Notes: a model not told the origin generated them from the letters alone. Positions 51,043 to 60,077 are shown, counted from the stretch's first letter. The stretch: DNA of 64,000 nt from Streptomyces sp. NBC_00358 (GCF_036099295.1 NZ_CP107976.1:1364001-1428000), one strand, 5' to 3'. Translations and numbers: made by a program.

Positions 51043-53082
51043 ATGGCACCCCATCCCGAAGCCGCCGCTCTGCTGGCCCGGTCGCGCCGGCTCGGCGCCG
51101 ATCCACGCAACACCAACTACGCGGGCGGCAACACCTCCGCGAAAGGCACCGACACCGACCCCGTGACCGGCGGTGACGTGGAGCTGATGTGGGTGAAGGG
51201 GTCCGGTGGCGACCTCGGCACCCTCACCGAGGCCGGACTCGCGGTGCTGCGCCTCGACCGGCTCCGGGCGATGGCCGAGGTGTACCCGGGCGTCGAGCGC
51301 GAGGACGAGATGGTCGCCGCGTTCGACTACTGCCTGCACGGCAAGGGCGGTGCCGCGCCGTCCATCGACACGGCGATGCACGGGCTGGTCGACGCGCCGC
51401 ACGTCGACCATCTGCATCCCGACTCGGGGATCGCGCTCGCCTGCGCGGCCGACGGGGAGAAGCTGACCGCCGAGTGCTTCGGGGACAGCGTGGTGTGGGT
51501 TCCGTGGCGCCGGCCCGGTTTCCAGCTCGGTCTGGACATCGCGGCGGTCAAGGAGGCCAACCCGGGGGCCATCGGCTGCGTCCTCGGCGGCCACGGCATC
51601 ACCGCGTGGGGCGCGAGCGCCGAGGAGTGCGAGCGCAACTCCCTGCACATGATCCGCACCGCCGAGGCCTTCCTCGCCGAGCGGGGGAAGGCGGAACCCT
51701 TCGGACCCGTCGTCGAGGGCTACGCGGCGCTCGCCCCGGAGGACCGCCGTGAGCGGGCAGCCACGCTCGCGCCGCACATCCGGGCCATCGCCTCCCAGGA
51801 CCGCCCGCAGGTCGGCCACTTCACCGACTCCGAGGAGGTGCTGGACTTCCTGGCCCGCGCCGAGCACCCGCGGCTCGCGGCGCTCGGCACCTCGTGCCCG
51901 GACCACTTCCTGCGCACCAAGGTCAGGCCCCTCGTCCTCGACCTGCCGCCGGCCGCCTCCCTCGACGAAGCCGTCGCGCGGCTCGCGGAGCTGCACGCCG
52001 AGTACCGCGTGGAGTACGCGGCCTACTACGAGCGGCACGCGCTGCCCGACTCCCCCGCGATGCGCGGCGCGGACCCGGCGATCGTGCTGGTCCCCGGGGT
52101 CGGCATGTTCTCCTTCGGCAAGGACAAGCAGACGGCGCGGGTGGCGGGCGAGTTCTACGTCAACGCGATCAACGTGATGCGCGGGGCCGAGGCCGTCTCG
52201 GCGTACGCGCCGATCGAGGAGTCGGAGAAGTTCCGCATCGAGTACTGGGCCCTTGAGGAGGCCAAGCTCCGGCGGATGCCGAAGCCCAAGCCGCTCGCCA
52301 CCCGGGTCGCCCTGGTGACGGGCGCGGGCAGCGGGATCGGCAGGGCCATCGCCGAGCGCCTGGTGGCCGAAGGCGCGTGTGTCGTGGTCGCGGACCTGAA
52401 CGCCGAGGGCGCCGAGCGGGTCGCCGCCGAACTGGGCGGCCCCGACAAGGCCGTCGCCGTCGGCGTGGACGTCACCTCCGAGGAACAGATCGCCGGGGCG
52501 TTCAAGACGGCGGTGCTGGCCTTCGGCGGTGTCGACCTGGTGGTCAACAACGCGGGCATCTCGATCTCCAAGCCGCTCCTGGAGACCACCGCCAAGGACT
52601 GGGACCTCCAGCACGACATCATGGCCCGCGGCTCCTTCCTCGTCTCGCGCGAGGCGGCCCGGGTGATGATCGCGCAGAAGCTGGGCGGGGACATCGTCTA
52701 CATCGCCTCCAAGAACGCGGTCTTCGCCGGTCCCAACAACATCGCCTACTCCGCCACCAAGGCCGACCAGGCGCACCAAGTACGGCTCCTGGCAGCCGAG
52801 TTGGGCGCACACGGCATCCGGGTCAACGGCGTCAACCCCGACGGGGTGGTCCGCGGCTCGGGCATCTTCGCGGGCGGCTGGGGCGCGCAGCGGGCGGCGA
52901 CGTACGGCATCGAGGAGGAGAAGCTCGGCGAGTTCTACGCCCAGCGGACCATCCTCAAGCGGGAGGTGCTCCCCGAGCATGTCGCGGGTGCCGTCTTCGC
53001 ACTGACGGGCGGGGACCTCACGCACACCACGGGGCTGCACATCCCGGTCGACGCCGGCGTCGCCGCCGCGTTCCTGCGATGA
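51043..53082 (+). CDS. Bifunctional L-rhamnulose-1-phosphate aldolase / L-lactaldehyde dehydrogenase
   Basis: Encodes 679 residues. Residues 1-415 are a class II aldolase/adducin domain: NTNYAGGNTSAKG and the zinc histidines in PHVDHLHPDSG. Residues 420-679 are a short-chain dehydrogenase: TGAGSGIG near 426, NNAGIS and the catalytic YSATK near 568. This fusion (RhaEW/YuxG type) cleaves rhamnulose-1-phosphate to DHAP and L-lactaldehyde and oxidises the latter to L-lactate with NAD. The lutABC genes downstream fit lactate as product. ATGA overlap couples it to the kinase gene. Confidence 0.88.
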   Translation: MAPHPEAAALLARSRRLGADPRNTNYAGGNTSAKGTDTDPVTGGDVELMWVKGSGGDLGTLTEAGLAVLRLDRLRAMAEVYPGVEREDEMVAAFDYCLHGKGGAAPSIDTAMHGLVDAPHVDHLHPDSGIALACAADGEKLTAECFGDSVVWVPWRRPGFQLGLDIAAVKEANPGAIGCVLGGHGITAWGASAEECERNSLHMIRTAEAFLAERGKAEPFGPVVEGYAALAPEDRRERAATLAPHIRAIASQDRPQVGHFTDSEEVLDFLARAEHPRLAALGTSCPDHFLRTKVRPLVLDLPPAASLDEAVARLAELHAEYRVEYAAYYERHALPDSPAMRGADPAIVLVPGVGMFSFGKDKQTARVAGEFYVNAINVMRGAEAVSAYAPIEESEKFRIEYWALEEAKLRRMPKPKPLATRVALVTGAGSGIGRAIAERLVAEGACVVVADLNAEGAERVAAELGGPDKAVAVGVDVTSEEQIAGAFKTAVLAFGGVDLVVNNAGISISKPLLETTAKDWDLQHDIMARGSFLVSREAARVMIAQKLGGDIVYIASKNAVFAGPNNIAYSATKADQAHQVRLLAAELGAHGIRVNGVNPDGVVRGSGIFAGGWGAQRAATYGIEEEKLGEFYAQRTILKREVLPEHVAGAVFALTGGDLTHTTGLHIPVDAGVAAAFLR

Positions 53083-54548
53083 CGTCCATGAACGCCCCGC
53101 ACTCCCGTGCCACGCACGCCTTCGCCGCGGTCGACCTCGGCGCGTCCAGCGGGCGGGTCATGGTCGGCCGCGTCGGCCCGGACACGCTCGACCTGGCCGA
53201 GGCGCACCGCTTCCCGAACCGGCCGGTCCGGGTCCCCGAGGGGCTGCGCTGGGACATCCTGGCGCTGTACGCGGGTGTCCTCGACGGGCTCCGGGCGGCC
53301 GGGCGGGTCGACTCCGTCGGCATCGACAGCTGGGCGGTGGACTACGGCCTACTGGACGCGGACGGCGCGCTGCTCGGCAATCCGGTCCACTACCGCGACG
53401 CCCGCACCGAGGGCGTCGCGGAGAAGGTGTGGGCGAGCGTGCCCGCCGCCGAACTGTACGCGGCGACGGGGTTGCAGTACGCGCCCTTCAACACGCTCTA
53501 CCAGTTGGCGGCCGCCCGCGGCTCCGCACAACTCGCCTCCGCCGAGCGTCTGTTGCTCATTCCGGACCTGCTGTCCTACTGGCTCACGGGCGAGGCGGGG
53601 ACCGAGCTCACCAACGCCTCCACCACCCAGCTCATCGATCCGAGGACCCGCGACTGGTCGTACGGTCTCGCGGAGCGCCTCGGTGTCGACCTCGGGCTGT
53701 TCGCGCCGCTGCGCCGTCCCGGCGACCGGGCCGGGACCCTGCTGCCCCGGGTGCTGGAGGAGACCGGGCTGACCGGCCCGGTGCCGGTGACGACGGTCGG
53801 TTCGCACGACACCGCCTCGGCGGTGGCCGCGGTTCCCGCGACCGGGGAGCGGTTCGCCTACATCTGCACCGGCACCTGGTCGCTGGCCGGGCTGGAGCTG
53901 GACGCTCCGGTCCTCACCGAGGCGAGCCGGGCCGCCAACTTCACCAACGAGCTGGGCCTGGACGGCACGGTCCGCTACCTGCGGAACATCATGGGCCTGT
54001 GGCTGCTCCAGGAGTGCGTACGGGAGTGGGGCGAGACCGATCTGGGTGAACTCCTCGCGGCCGCCGCCGGGGTGGCGCCGCTGCGGTCCGTCGTGGACGC
54101 GGGCGACGCGGTGTTCCTCGCGCCGGGCCGGATGCCGTCGCGGATCGCGGAGGCCTGCCGGAACTCGGGGCAGCCGGTTCCCGAGTCCCGCGCCGAGATC
54201 ACCCGCTGCATCCTCGACTCCCTCGCGCTCGCGCACCGCCGGGCGATCGAGCGGGCACGGTCCCTGGCGGACCATCCGGTCGACGTCGTGCACATCGTCG
54301 GCGGCGGCACCCGCAACGAGCTGCTGTGCCAACTCACCGCCGACGCCTGCGGACTGCCGGTCGTGGCGGGTCCGGCGGAGGCCGCCGCGCTCGGCAACGT
54401 CCTCGTCCAGGCGCGGGCGCACGGGCTGGTGGGCGACCGCGCCGAGATGCGGGCGCTGGTGGCAAGGACCCAGCCGCTCCGCCGCTACGAGCCGCTGGGC
54501 GACACGGCCGCGTGGCGCGCGGCCGAGGCGCGGCTGGGCACGCCGTGA
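53079..54548 (+). CDS. rhaB: Rhamnulokinase
   Basis: Encodes 489 residues from ATG 53079, which overlaps the preceding stop. FGGY sugar-kinase features are AAVDLGASSGRVMVG at the N terminus, GIDSWAVDYGLLD, PFNTLYQL, TVGSHDTASAVAAVP, YICTGTWSLAGLELD and the C-terminal ATP motif HIVGGGTRNELLCQL. These match rhamnulokinases, which phosphorylate L-rhamnulose at O1. The gene order (isomerase, aldolase, kinase) gives the complete phosphorylated rhamnose pathway. Confidence 0.9.
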   Translation: MTSMNAPHSRATHAFAAVDLGASSGRVMVGRVGPDTLDLAEAHRFPNRPVRVPEGLRWDILALYAGVLDGLRAAGRVDSVGIDSWAVDYGLLDADGALLGNPVHYRDARTEGVAEKVWASVPAAELYAATGLQYAPFNTLYQLAAARGSAQLASAERLLLIPDLLSYWLTGEAGTELTNASTTQLIDPRTRDWSYGLAERLGVDLGLFAPLRRPGDRAGTLLPRVLEETGLTGPVPVTTVGSHDTASAVAAVPATGERFAYICTGTWSLAGLELDAPVLTEASRAANFTNELGLDGTVRYLRNIMGLWLLQECVREWGETDLGELLAAAAGVAPLRSVVDAGDAVFLAPGRMPSRIAEACRNSGQPVPESRAEITRCILDSLALAHRRAIERARSLADHPVDVVHIVGGGTRNELLCQLTADACGLPVVAGPAEAAALGNVLVQARAHGLVGDRAEMRALVARTQPLRRYEPLGDTAAWRAAEARLGTP

Positions 54549-54553
54549 GAAGC

Positions 54554-54693
54554 GCGGCATGAAGCCCACAACGCGAAGACCACACCGCGGAGCGCACATC
54601 GTGCAACACGCATCGTGCGACACACGCGGTGGAGCGCGCACCGTGGAGCGGGCGCCGTGGAACGGGCACCGTGACGTGGCCGTTGCGCAGCGC
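54554..54693. repeat. Degenerate 14-bp tandem repeat array
   Basis: At least eight consecutive 14-bp units run from 54568 to 54679, best seen in GCACCGTGGAGCGG, GCGCCGTGGAACGG and GCACCGTGACGTGG (54638-54679). Weaker units extend on both sides. Since 14 is not a multiple of three, it is not coding. It separates rhaB from lutA. Confidence 0.65.
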
Positions 54694-54795
54694 GCCGTGC
54701 GGCGCGCCGCACGGACGGCGGGCGCGCGCTGCCCTCCGGCCGCGTGCCCGCCCCGTACCCTGCCCCCATCCGACGACCGAGACCGAGGAGCCGCG

Positions 54796-55623
54796 ATGCG
54801 TGTCGCCCTGTTCCTGACCTGTGTCAACGACACGCTGTATCCGGACACCGGCCGCGCCGTCGTGAAACTGCTGACCAGACTGGGGGTCGACGTCGATTTC
54901 CCGATGGGGCAGACCTGTTGCGGGCAGGCGCACTACAACACCGGGTACCGCCATGAGGCCGAGCCGCTCGCCCGGCACTTCTCCGATGTCTTCGGGGAGT
55001 ACGAGGCGATCGTGACGCCGTCCGGATCGTGCGGGGCGATGGTGCGGGAGCTGTATCCGCGGATGGGTGAACGGGCCCGCGCGGAGGGGCGCGGCGACAC
55101 CCTGGCCAGGACGCTGGCGCCGGTCGTGCCGAAGACGTACGAGCTCACCGAGTTCCTCGTCGACGTGCTCGGGGTGACGGACGTCGGGGCGTACTACCCG
55201 CACACGGTCACCTATCACCCCACCTGTCACGGCCTGCGGAGCCTGGGGCTCGGCGACCGGCCGCGCCGACTGCTCCAGGCGGTCAGGGGACTTGAGCTGC
55301 GGGAACTGCCCGGAGCCGACGAGTGCTGCGGCTTCGGCGGCACGTTCGCCGTCAAGAACCCGGATGTCTCCGCGGCGATGGGCGCCGACAAGGTGCGCAA
55401 CGCCGAGTCGACGGGCGCCGAGGTGCTGTGCGCCGCGGACAACTCGTGTCTGATGCACATCGGCGGCACGATGGGCCGCCTGAGGACGGAGATGCGTCCC
55501 GTGCACATCGCGGAGATCCTGGCGAGCACGGAGGCGGGCGTGGACGCGGGAACGGCAGCCGGCCCGGAATCACGCGCAAAGGTGAGCACGGACACGGGCG
55601 CGGAAGAGGAGCCGAGCGCATGA
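54796..55623 (+). CDS. lutA: Lactate utilization protein LutA
   Basis: Encodes 275 residues from ATG 54796, behind CGAGGAG. Two CCG-type cysteine domains are present, QTCCGQAHYNTGY near residue 38 and ECCGFGGTFAVKNP near residue 178, along with SGSCGAMVRELYP and YHPTCHGLRSLGL. This is the cysteine-rich subunit of the LutABC L-lactate oxidase complex. A hydrophilic C-terminal tail of about 30 residues is poorly conserved. ATGA overlap couples it to lutB. Confidence 0.87.
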   Translation: MRVALFLTCVNDTLYPDTGRAVVKLLTRLGVDVDFPMGQTCCGQAHYNTGYRHEAEPLARHFSDVFGEYEAIVTPSGSCGAMVRELYPRMGERARAEGRGDTLARTLAPVVPKTYELTEFLVDVLGVTDVGAYYPHTVTYHPTCHGLRSLGLGDRPRRLLQAVRGLELRELPGADECCGFGGTFAVKNPDVSAAMGADKVRNAESTGAEVLCAADNSCLMHIGGTMGRLRTEMRPVHIAEILASTEAGVDAGTAAGPESRAKVSTDTGAEEEPSA

Positions 55624-57098
55624 GCGGAACGTTCGTCGGTATGCCGGCCTTCCCGAAGGCCGCCCACGAGGCCGTCAACAACGCCACCCTGCGCGGCAAT
55701 CTGCGCCACGCCACGCACACCATCCGCACCAAGCGCGCCAAGGCCGTCGCGGAGCTCTCCGACTGGGCCGAGCTGCGCGAGGCGGGCAAGCGCATCAAGG
55801 ACCACACACTCCGTCATCTCGACCGCTATCTGACGCAGTTGGAGGAGTCGGTGACCGCGGCCGGTGGCGTCGTGCACTGGGCCGCCGACGCCGAGGAGGC
55901 CAACCGGATCGTCACGGCCCTGGTGAAGATGACCGGTGAGAGCGAGGTCGTCAAGGTCAAGTCGATGGCCACCCAGGAGATCGGCCTCAACGAGGCCCTG
56001 GAGGCCGCGGGCATCCACGCGTACGAGACCGATCTCGCCGAACTCATCGTGCAGTTGGGCAAGGACCGGCCGTCGCACATCCTCGTCCCGGCGATCCACC
56101 GCAACCGCGGCGAGATCCGGGACATCTTCGTCCGCGAGATGGGCGAGTGGGGCCGCCCGGCGCCCGAGGGACTCACCGACACGCCCGCCGAACTGGCCGA
56201 AGCGGCGCGGCTGCACCTGCGCGAGAAGTTCCTGCGCGCCAAGGTCGGCATCTCCGGCGCCAACTTCATGGTCGCCGAGACCGGCACCCTCGTGGTCGTC
56301 GAGTCCGAGGGCAACGGCCGGATGTGCCTGACGCTCCCCGAGACGCTGATCTCCGTCGTCGGCATCGAGAAGATCGTGCCGAGCTGGCGGGACCTGGAGG
56401 TGTTCCTGCAGACCCTGCCCCGCTCCTCGACCGCCGAGCGCATGAACCCGTACACCTCGATGTGGACGGGCACCACGGACGGGGACGGTCCCCAGACCTT
56501 CCATCTGGTCCTGCTGGACAACGGCCGCACCGACACGCTCGCCGACGAGGTCGGCCGCCAGGCGCTGCGCTGCATCCGCTGCTCGGCCTGTCTCAACGTC
56601 TGCCCGGTCTACGAGCGGGCGGGCGGCCATGCCTACGGCTCGGTCTACCCGGGCCCGATCGGCGCGATCCTCAGTCCGCAACTGCGGGGCACCGCGAGCG
56701 AGATCGACGCCTCGCTGCCGTACGCCTCCTCGTTGTGCGGCGCCTGCTACGAGGTCTGCCCGGTCGCCATCGACATCCCGGAGGTCCTCGTCCATCTGCG
56801 GGAGCGGATCGCGGAGGGCGGCCGGGTCACGAAGGACGGCAACACGGTGGTGCTGAAGCCGGCCAAGGGGCACGCGGCCGAGCGGGCGGCGATGCGGGCG
56901 GCGCGATGGGCGTTCAGCCATCCCGGTGCGATGGGCGCCGGGCAGCGGCTCGCGTCCCGGACCCGCCGCTTCCACCCGCGGACCCTGCCGGGCCCCGGCC
57001 GGGCGTGGAGCGCGACCCGTGAACTGCCCGCGGTTCCGGCTGAGTCGTTCCGCGAGTGGTGGCAGCGTACGCGGGGCGGAAAGGACACGACGAAGTGA
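55620..57098 (+). CDS. lutB: Lactate utilization iron-sulfur protein LutB
   Basis: Encodes 492 residues from ATG 55620. The N-terminal LUD domain (IRTKRAKAVAELSDWAELRE and GISGANFMVAETGTLVVVES) is followed by two [4Fe-4S] motifs, CIRCSACLNVCPVY and CGACYEVCPVAIDIP, near residues 320-380. It is the electron-transfer subunit for L-lactate oxidation to pyruvate. Overlaps on both sides (ATGA, GTGA) indicate a tightly coupled lutABC unit. Confidence 0.9.
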   Translation: MSGTFVGMPAFPKAAHEAVNNATLRGNLRHATHTIRTKRAKAVAELSDWAELREAGKRIKDHTLRHLDRYLTQLEESVTAAGGVVHWAADAEEANRIVTALVKMTGESEVVKVKSMATQEIGLNEALEAAGIHAYETDLAELIVQLGKDRPSHILVPAIHRNRGEIRDIFVREMGEWGRPAPEGLTDTPAELAEAARLHLREKFLRAKVGISGANFMVAETGTLVVVESEGNGRMCLTLPETLISVVGIEKIVPSWRDLEVFLQTLPRSSTAERMNPYTSMWTGTTDGDGPQTFHLVLLDNGRTDTLADEVGRQALRCIRCSACLNVCPVYERAGGHAYGSVYPGPIGAILSPQLRGTASEIDASLPYASSLCGACYEVCPVAIDIPEVLVHLRERIAEGGRVTKDGNTVVLKPAKGHAAERAAMRAARWAFSHPGAMGAGQRLASRTRRFHPRTLPGPGRAWSATRELPAVPAESFREWWQRTRGGKDTTK

Positions 57099-57775
57099 GC
57101 AGCAGGGATCTGATCCTGGGTCGGGTGCGCCGGGCCCTCGCGGACGTCCCCCGGGACGGCGCTCCCCCAGCGCCCGAACGGCCCGGGAAGGACTCCCCGT
57201 ACGAGGAGGCCGTCGCCCGGAGCTATCTGCGCGAGCACGGCTCCCGGAGCGTCGCGGAGACGGTGGATCTGCTCGCGGAGAACCTGGCGGACTACCGGGC
57301 GATCGTGCACCGCAGCACCGAAGAGGAGCTGCCGTACGTCATCATGCGGCTGCTCGCCGAACGCGGGGCCCAGTACGTGCTCGTGCCGCCGCGGCTGCCG
57401 CCGGAGTGGATGTCGGCGGCGGATCCCACCCAGGTCCACGACCGTGCCGTGAGCACGCCCCATGAGCTCGACAGGGTGGCGAGCGTGGTGACCGGCTGCG
57501 CCGTCGCCGTCGCCGAGACCGGCACGATCGTCCTGGACGGCTCGCCCGACCAGGGCCGCCGCCGGATCACCCTGATCCCGGACCACCACATCTGCGTCGT
57601 CCGGGTCCCCGACCAGGTGGTGGCCTCCGTACCGCAGGCCCTGGAACGCCTCGATCCGGCGCGCCCGCTGACCTGGATCTCCGGCCCCTCGGCCACCAGC
57701 GACATCGAGCTGGACCGGGTGGAGGGGGTGCACGGTCCGCGCACCCTGGAGGTGGTGCTGGTGAGCGGGGAGTGA
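57095..57775 (+). CDS. lutC: Lactate utilization protein LutC
   Basis: Encodes 226 residues from GTG 57095, which overlaps the lutB stop. It is a single LUD domain: LSEE-like DLLAENLADYRAIVHR, CAVAVAETGTIVLDGSPDQG, RRRITLIPDHHICVV and ISGPSATSDIELDRVEGVHG, the last being the family C-terminal signature. It completes the lactate oxidation complex. Confidence 0.9.
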   Translation: MSSRDLILGRVRRALADVPRDGAPPAPERPGKDSPYEEAVARSYLREHGSRSVAETVDLLAENLADYRAIVHRSTEEELPYVIMRLLAERGAQYVLVPPRLPPEWMSAADPTQVHDRAVSTPHELDRVASVVTGCAVAVAETGTIVLDGSPDQGRRRITLIPDHHICVVRVPDQVVASVPQALERLDPARPLTWISGPSATSDIELDRVEGVHGPRTLEVVLVSGE

Positions 57776-57962
57776 CGGGCGCGAAGGGGGATCGATCGGC
57801 GGAGGGGTTGCCGGAACCGGTCCCGGGGGTCAGGCTCGACCCGCGACGGACGGTGCCGGCACCGGCGCCGCACCGCACCGCACCGCACCCAGTGCACGCG
57901 GACCGCTCGACCCCCCTTCGTATCACCGGGATCATGGCCCCGACCAGGCATTCCGGCGGGCC

Positions 57963-57984
57963 GTTCAGGTTGCGTTCAGGCTCG
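57963..57984 (+). promoter_or_regulatory. Candidate PHO box (two 11-bp direct repeats)
   Basis: GTTCAGGTTGC and GTTCAGGCTCG are adjacent 11-bp direct repeats, matching the GTTCA-start and spacing of Streptomyces PhoP binding units. They lie about 93 bp upstream of the COG4705 gene. Two units is the minimum for a core box, so this is tentative. The rest of 57776-58076 shows only short GCACC repeats near 57870. Confidence 0.4.
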
Positions 57985-58076
57985 TCGCGGCTCCCGGCAA
58001 GTCCTGCTCCAGAAGCGTCCAAGCGATGGCAAAGACCTCTGTGGCAGCACCGGTCGGGCGTGTCATGGTGCGGACC

Positions 58077-58886
58077 ATGAGCACCGAGCACCTCACCCGT
58101 CACTCTCGAAGCGCCCCGCCTGCCGCCGTCCTGGCGAGCAAGGTCCCGGAAGTCACGTTGTACTTCTGGATCATCAAGGTGCTGACCACCGGAATGGGAG
58201 AGACGGCCTCCGACTACCTGGCCCACCTGTTCGGGCCCGTGCCCGCCGTGGGGCTCGGCGGGGTGGCTCTCGTGGCCTCGCTGGCGCTCCAGTTCGCCGT
58301 GCGCCGCTATGTGGCCTGGATCTACTGGACCGCGATCGTCATGGTCAGCGTGTTCGGCACGATGGCCGCGGACGTGCTCCATGTCGGTCTCGGTGTTCCG
58401 TACGTGATCTCCACGCCGCTCTTCCTGGTCGCGCTGTGCGCCGTGTTCGCCGTCTGGTACGCCAGTGAGCGCACGCTCTCCATCCACAGCATCCGCACCC
58501 GCCGCCGCGAGGCCTTCTACTGGGCCACCGTGCTCGCCACCTTCGCCCTCGGCACGGCGGCCGGGGACCTCTCCGCCACCGTCGGCCTCGGCTACCTGGG
58601 CTCGGCCGTCCTGTACGCCGTCGCCATCGCGGTCCCGGCCGTCGCCCACAAGTGGGGTTCCCTGAACGCCGTCGCCGCGTTCTGGACCGCGTACGTCATC
58701 ACGCGCCCGCTCGGCGCGTCGGTCGCCGACTGGATGGCGCTCGGCCACGCGCGCGGCGGTCTCGGGTTCGGCCTCGGCCCGGTCACGGCTTCCTGGACCG
58801 TCGCCATCGTCGGCTTCGTCGGGTACCTCGCCCTGTCCCGGCGGGACGTCCAGAACGACTCGCCCGGGACGGTGGAGCCCGTCTGA
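58077..58886 (+). CDS. COG4705-type membrane protein
   Basis: Encodes 269 residues from ATG 58077; ATG 58065 is an alternative. Eight or so membrane helices occur in two similar halves: KVPEVTLYFWIIKVLTTGMG with ETASDYL, and RREAFYWATVLATFALGTAAGDL. The TGMGETASDYL and GTAAGDL segments and the repeated VGLG motifs identify COG4705 proteins. Some such proteins have been linked to metal homeostasis, but the function here is unknown. It ends at a strong bidirectional terminator. Confidence 0.75.
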   Translation: MSTEHLTRHSRSAPPAAVLASKVPEVTLYFWIIKVLTTGMGETASDYLAHLFGPVPAVGLGGVALVASLALQFAVRRYVAWIYWTAIVMVSVFGTMAADVLHVGLGVPYVISTPLFLVALCAVFAVWYASERTLSIHSIRTRRREAFYWATVLATFALGTAAGDLSATVGLGYLGSAVLYAVAIAVPAVAHKWGSLNAVAAFWTAYVITRPLGASVADWMALGHARGGLGFGLGPVTASWTVAIVGFVGYLALSRRDVQNDSPGTVEPV

Positions 58887-58930
58887 CCGAAGGCGCGGGG
58901 CTCGCTCCGCGCCTCCGTCGCCGCCCGAGC

Positions 58931-58975
58931 CCGGTCGGCGTTCCGCGGAGAACCCCTCCGCGGAACGCCGGCCGG
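58931..58975. terminator. Strong bidirectional terminator
   Basis: GGCGTTCCGCGGAG (58937-58950) pairs perfectly with 58956-58969 across a 5-nt loop, and flanking CCGGTC/GGCCGG extends the stem to about 20 bp with one G-T pair. It sits between the convergent COG4705 and TetR genes. Confidence 0.75.
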
Positions 58976-59105
58976 GCTCACCGGCATGACCGGATGCCCC
59001 GGTCCGTACGCTCTCCCGCACGGCTTCGGCCCCAGCCGGGCAGGTCCGGTGAGGCCGCGTCCTCGTACGCGCCGGCTCGGCGTGTCCCCGGCCGCGGGGC
59101 GGCCC

Positions 59106-59786
59106 TCAGTGCTCGGACCCGCCCTCGACTAGCCGCCTCAGCGAGGGAAGCAGGGCGTCGATGTCCTGACCGGTCCGGAAGGCGACGACCGTGGTACCGG
59201 CTCCGGTCACCGGCGAGTCGGACGCCGGGAAGAGCGCGAGCACGTCACGCATCGCCTCGTCCACCTCGCCGACCGGATCCGTGGTCTCCCCGCGGAGCCA
59301 GCGGCGCAGCACATGGTTGTGGGCCGCGACCACCGCGGCCGACATGAGTTCGGCTCTGAGTGACGCCGACTGGGCCGAGTCGCCCATCCAGTCCGCGATG
59401 AACTCACGGAACAGTCGCTGGTAGCGCGCCACACTGGCGATCTCGCGGTCGCGGAGCGCGGACACCTTGCTGGTGAGCGCGTACCGACGGCGCGCGAGGT
59501 CGCCTTCGTCGAGGTAGTGCAGCAGAACCAGGCGGACCGCGTCGGAGACGGCGACCAGGGCGGTGCGATGACTCGAGGTCGCCAGCCTGTCCCTGATCAG
59601 GTCGAGGAGCCGGTCGTGGTCGGGGAAGATCACGTCTTCCTTGGACCGGTAGTGCCGGAAGAACGTCGTGCGTCCCAGTCCGGCGCGTTCGGCGATGTCG
59701 TCGACGGTCGTCTGCTCGTATCCGCGCTCGTCGAAGAGCGCGAAGGCGGAGTCAGCGAGTCGGGACCGCGCGGATGGCTTGCTCAT
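59106..59786 (-). CDS. TetR-family regulator
   Basis: Encodes 226 residues from ATG 59786. The helix-turn-helix reads TTVDDIAERAGLGRTTFFRH, then YRSKEDVIF; the C-terminal domain is helical with no recognisable ligand motif. It is divergent from the acyl-CoA carboxylase cluster, and the palindrome GGTACTGCGTACC lies between them, so it probably controls itself and the carboxylase genes. Confidence 0.82.
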   Translation of the reverse strand: MSKPSARSRLADSAFALFDERGYEQTTVDDIAERAGLGRTTFFRHYRSKEDVIFPDHDRLLDLIRDRLATSSHRTALVAVSDAVRLVLLHYLDEGDLARRRYALTSKVSALRDREIASVARYQRLFREFIADWMGDSAQSASLRAELMSAAVVAAHNHVLRRWLRGETTDPVGEVDEAMRDVLALFPASDSPVTGAGTTVVAFRTGQDIDALLPSLRRLVEGGSEH

Positions 59787-59839
59787 GATCGCCCATCTTT
59801 CCCCGTCTCGGCCTTCGGAGGCCACTTGCCTTCCTGAAT

Positions 59840-59852
59840 GGTACTGCGTACC
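59840..59852. promoter_or_regulatory. Candidate TetR operator GGTAC-N3-GTACC
   Basis: GGTACTGCGTACC is a perfect 5-bp inverted repeat 53 bp upstream of the TetR start. A further GAGTACC half-site occurs at 59867-59873. The symmetry and location fit autoregulation. Confidence 0.55.
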
Positions 59853-59886
59853 GTCGAGGTGAGATCGAGTACCGAGGAGGTTCGGT

Positions 59887-59997
59887 GTGAGTTCCGTGGC
59901 CCGTGCCGAGCGACCCGCCAGTACAGCCGCCCTACGACGGCTCGGCACCGAAGGGGCGGCACCGGCGACGTCCTGCCGCCTATGCGTGAAGCACTGA
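59887..59997 (+). CDS. 36-codon ORF with strong ribosome site, probable truncated gene start
   Basis: GTG 59887 lies 6 bp after GAGGAGG (59874-59880) and opens a frame of 36 codons (SSVARAERPASTAALRRLG and on) ending at 59997. A strong translation start on so short an ORF, directly behind the TetR operator, suggests the 5' end of a gene whose body was deleted. The next bases encode an acyl-CoA mutase tail in another frame. It may still be translated as a short peptide. Confidence 0.4.
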   Translation: MSSVARAERPASTAALRRLGTEGAAPATSCRLCVKH

Positions 59998-60077
59998 AAC
60001 TGCGCGCCACGGGAGGCGAGGTCTCCCACGCCCTGCGCGACGTCTGGGGTACCTACGTCCCCCGCGAAACCTTCTGA
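59982..60077 (+). pseudogene. C-terminal remnant of a methylmalonyl-CoA-mutase-like protein
   Basis: The 31 codons from ATG 59982 ([20 protein letters not shown], then WGTYVP) resemble the extreme C terminus of acyl-CoA mutase large subunits, which end with a TTGEWAQALRDVFGEYRxP motif. The rest of such a protein, about 500 residues, is absent. This is probably a deletion remnant, though an independent 31-aa peptide coupled to the carboxylase gene cannot be ruled out. Confidence 0.45.

Noticed and set aside
50878..53040. Long minus-strand open frame (720 codons) over the aldolase/dehydrogenase
   Set aside because: Shadow of a conserved bifunctional enzyme; it also runs through a non-coding repeat region.
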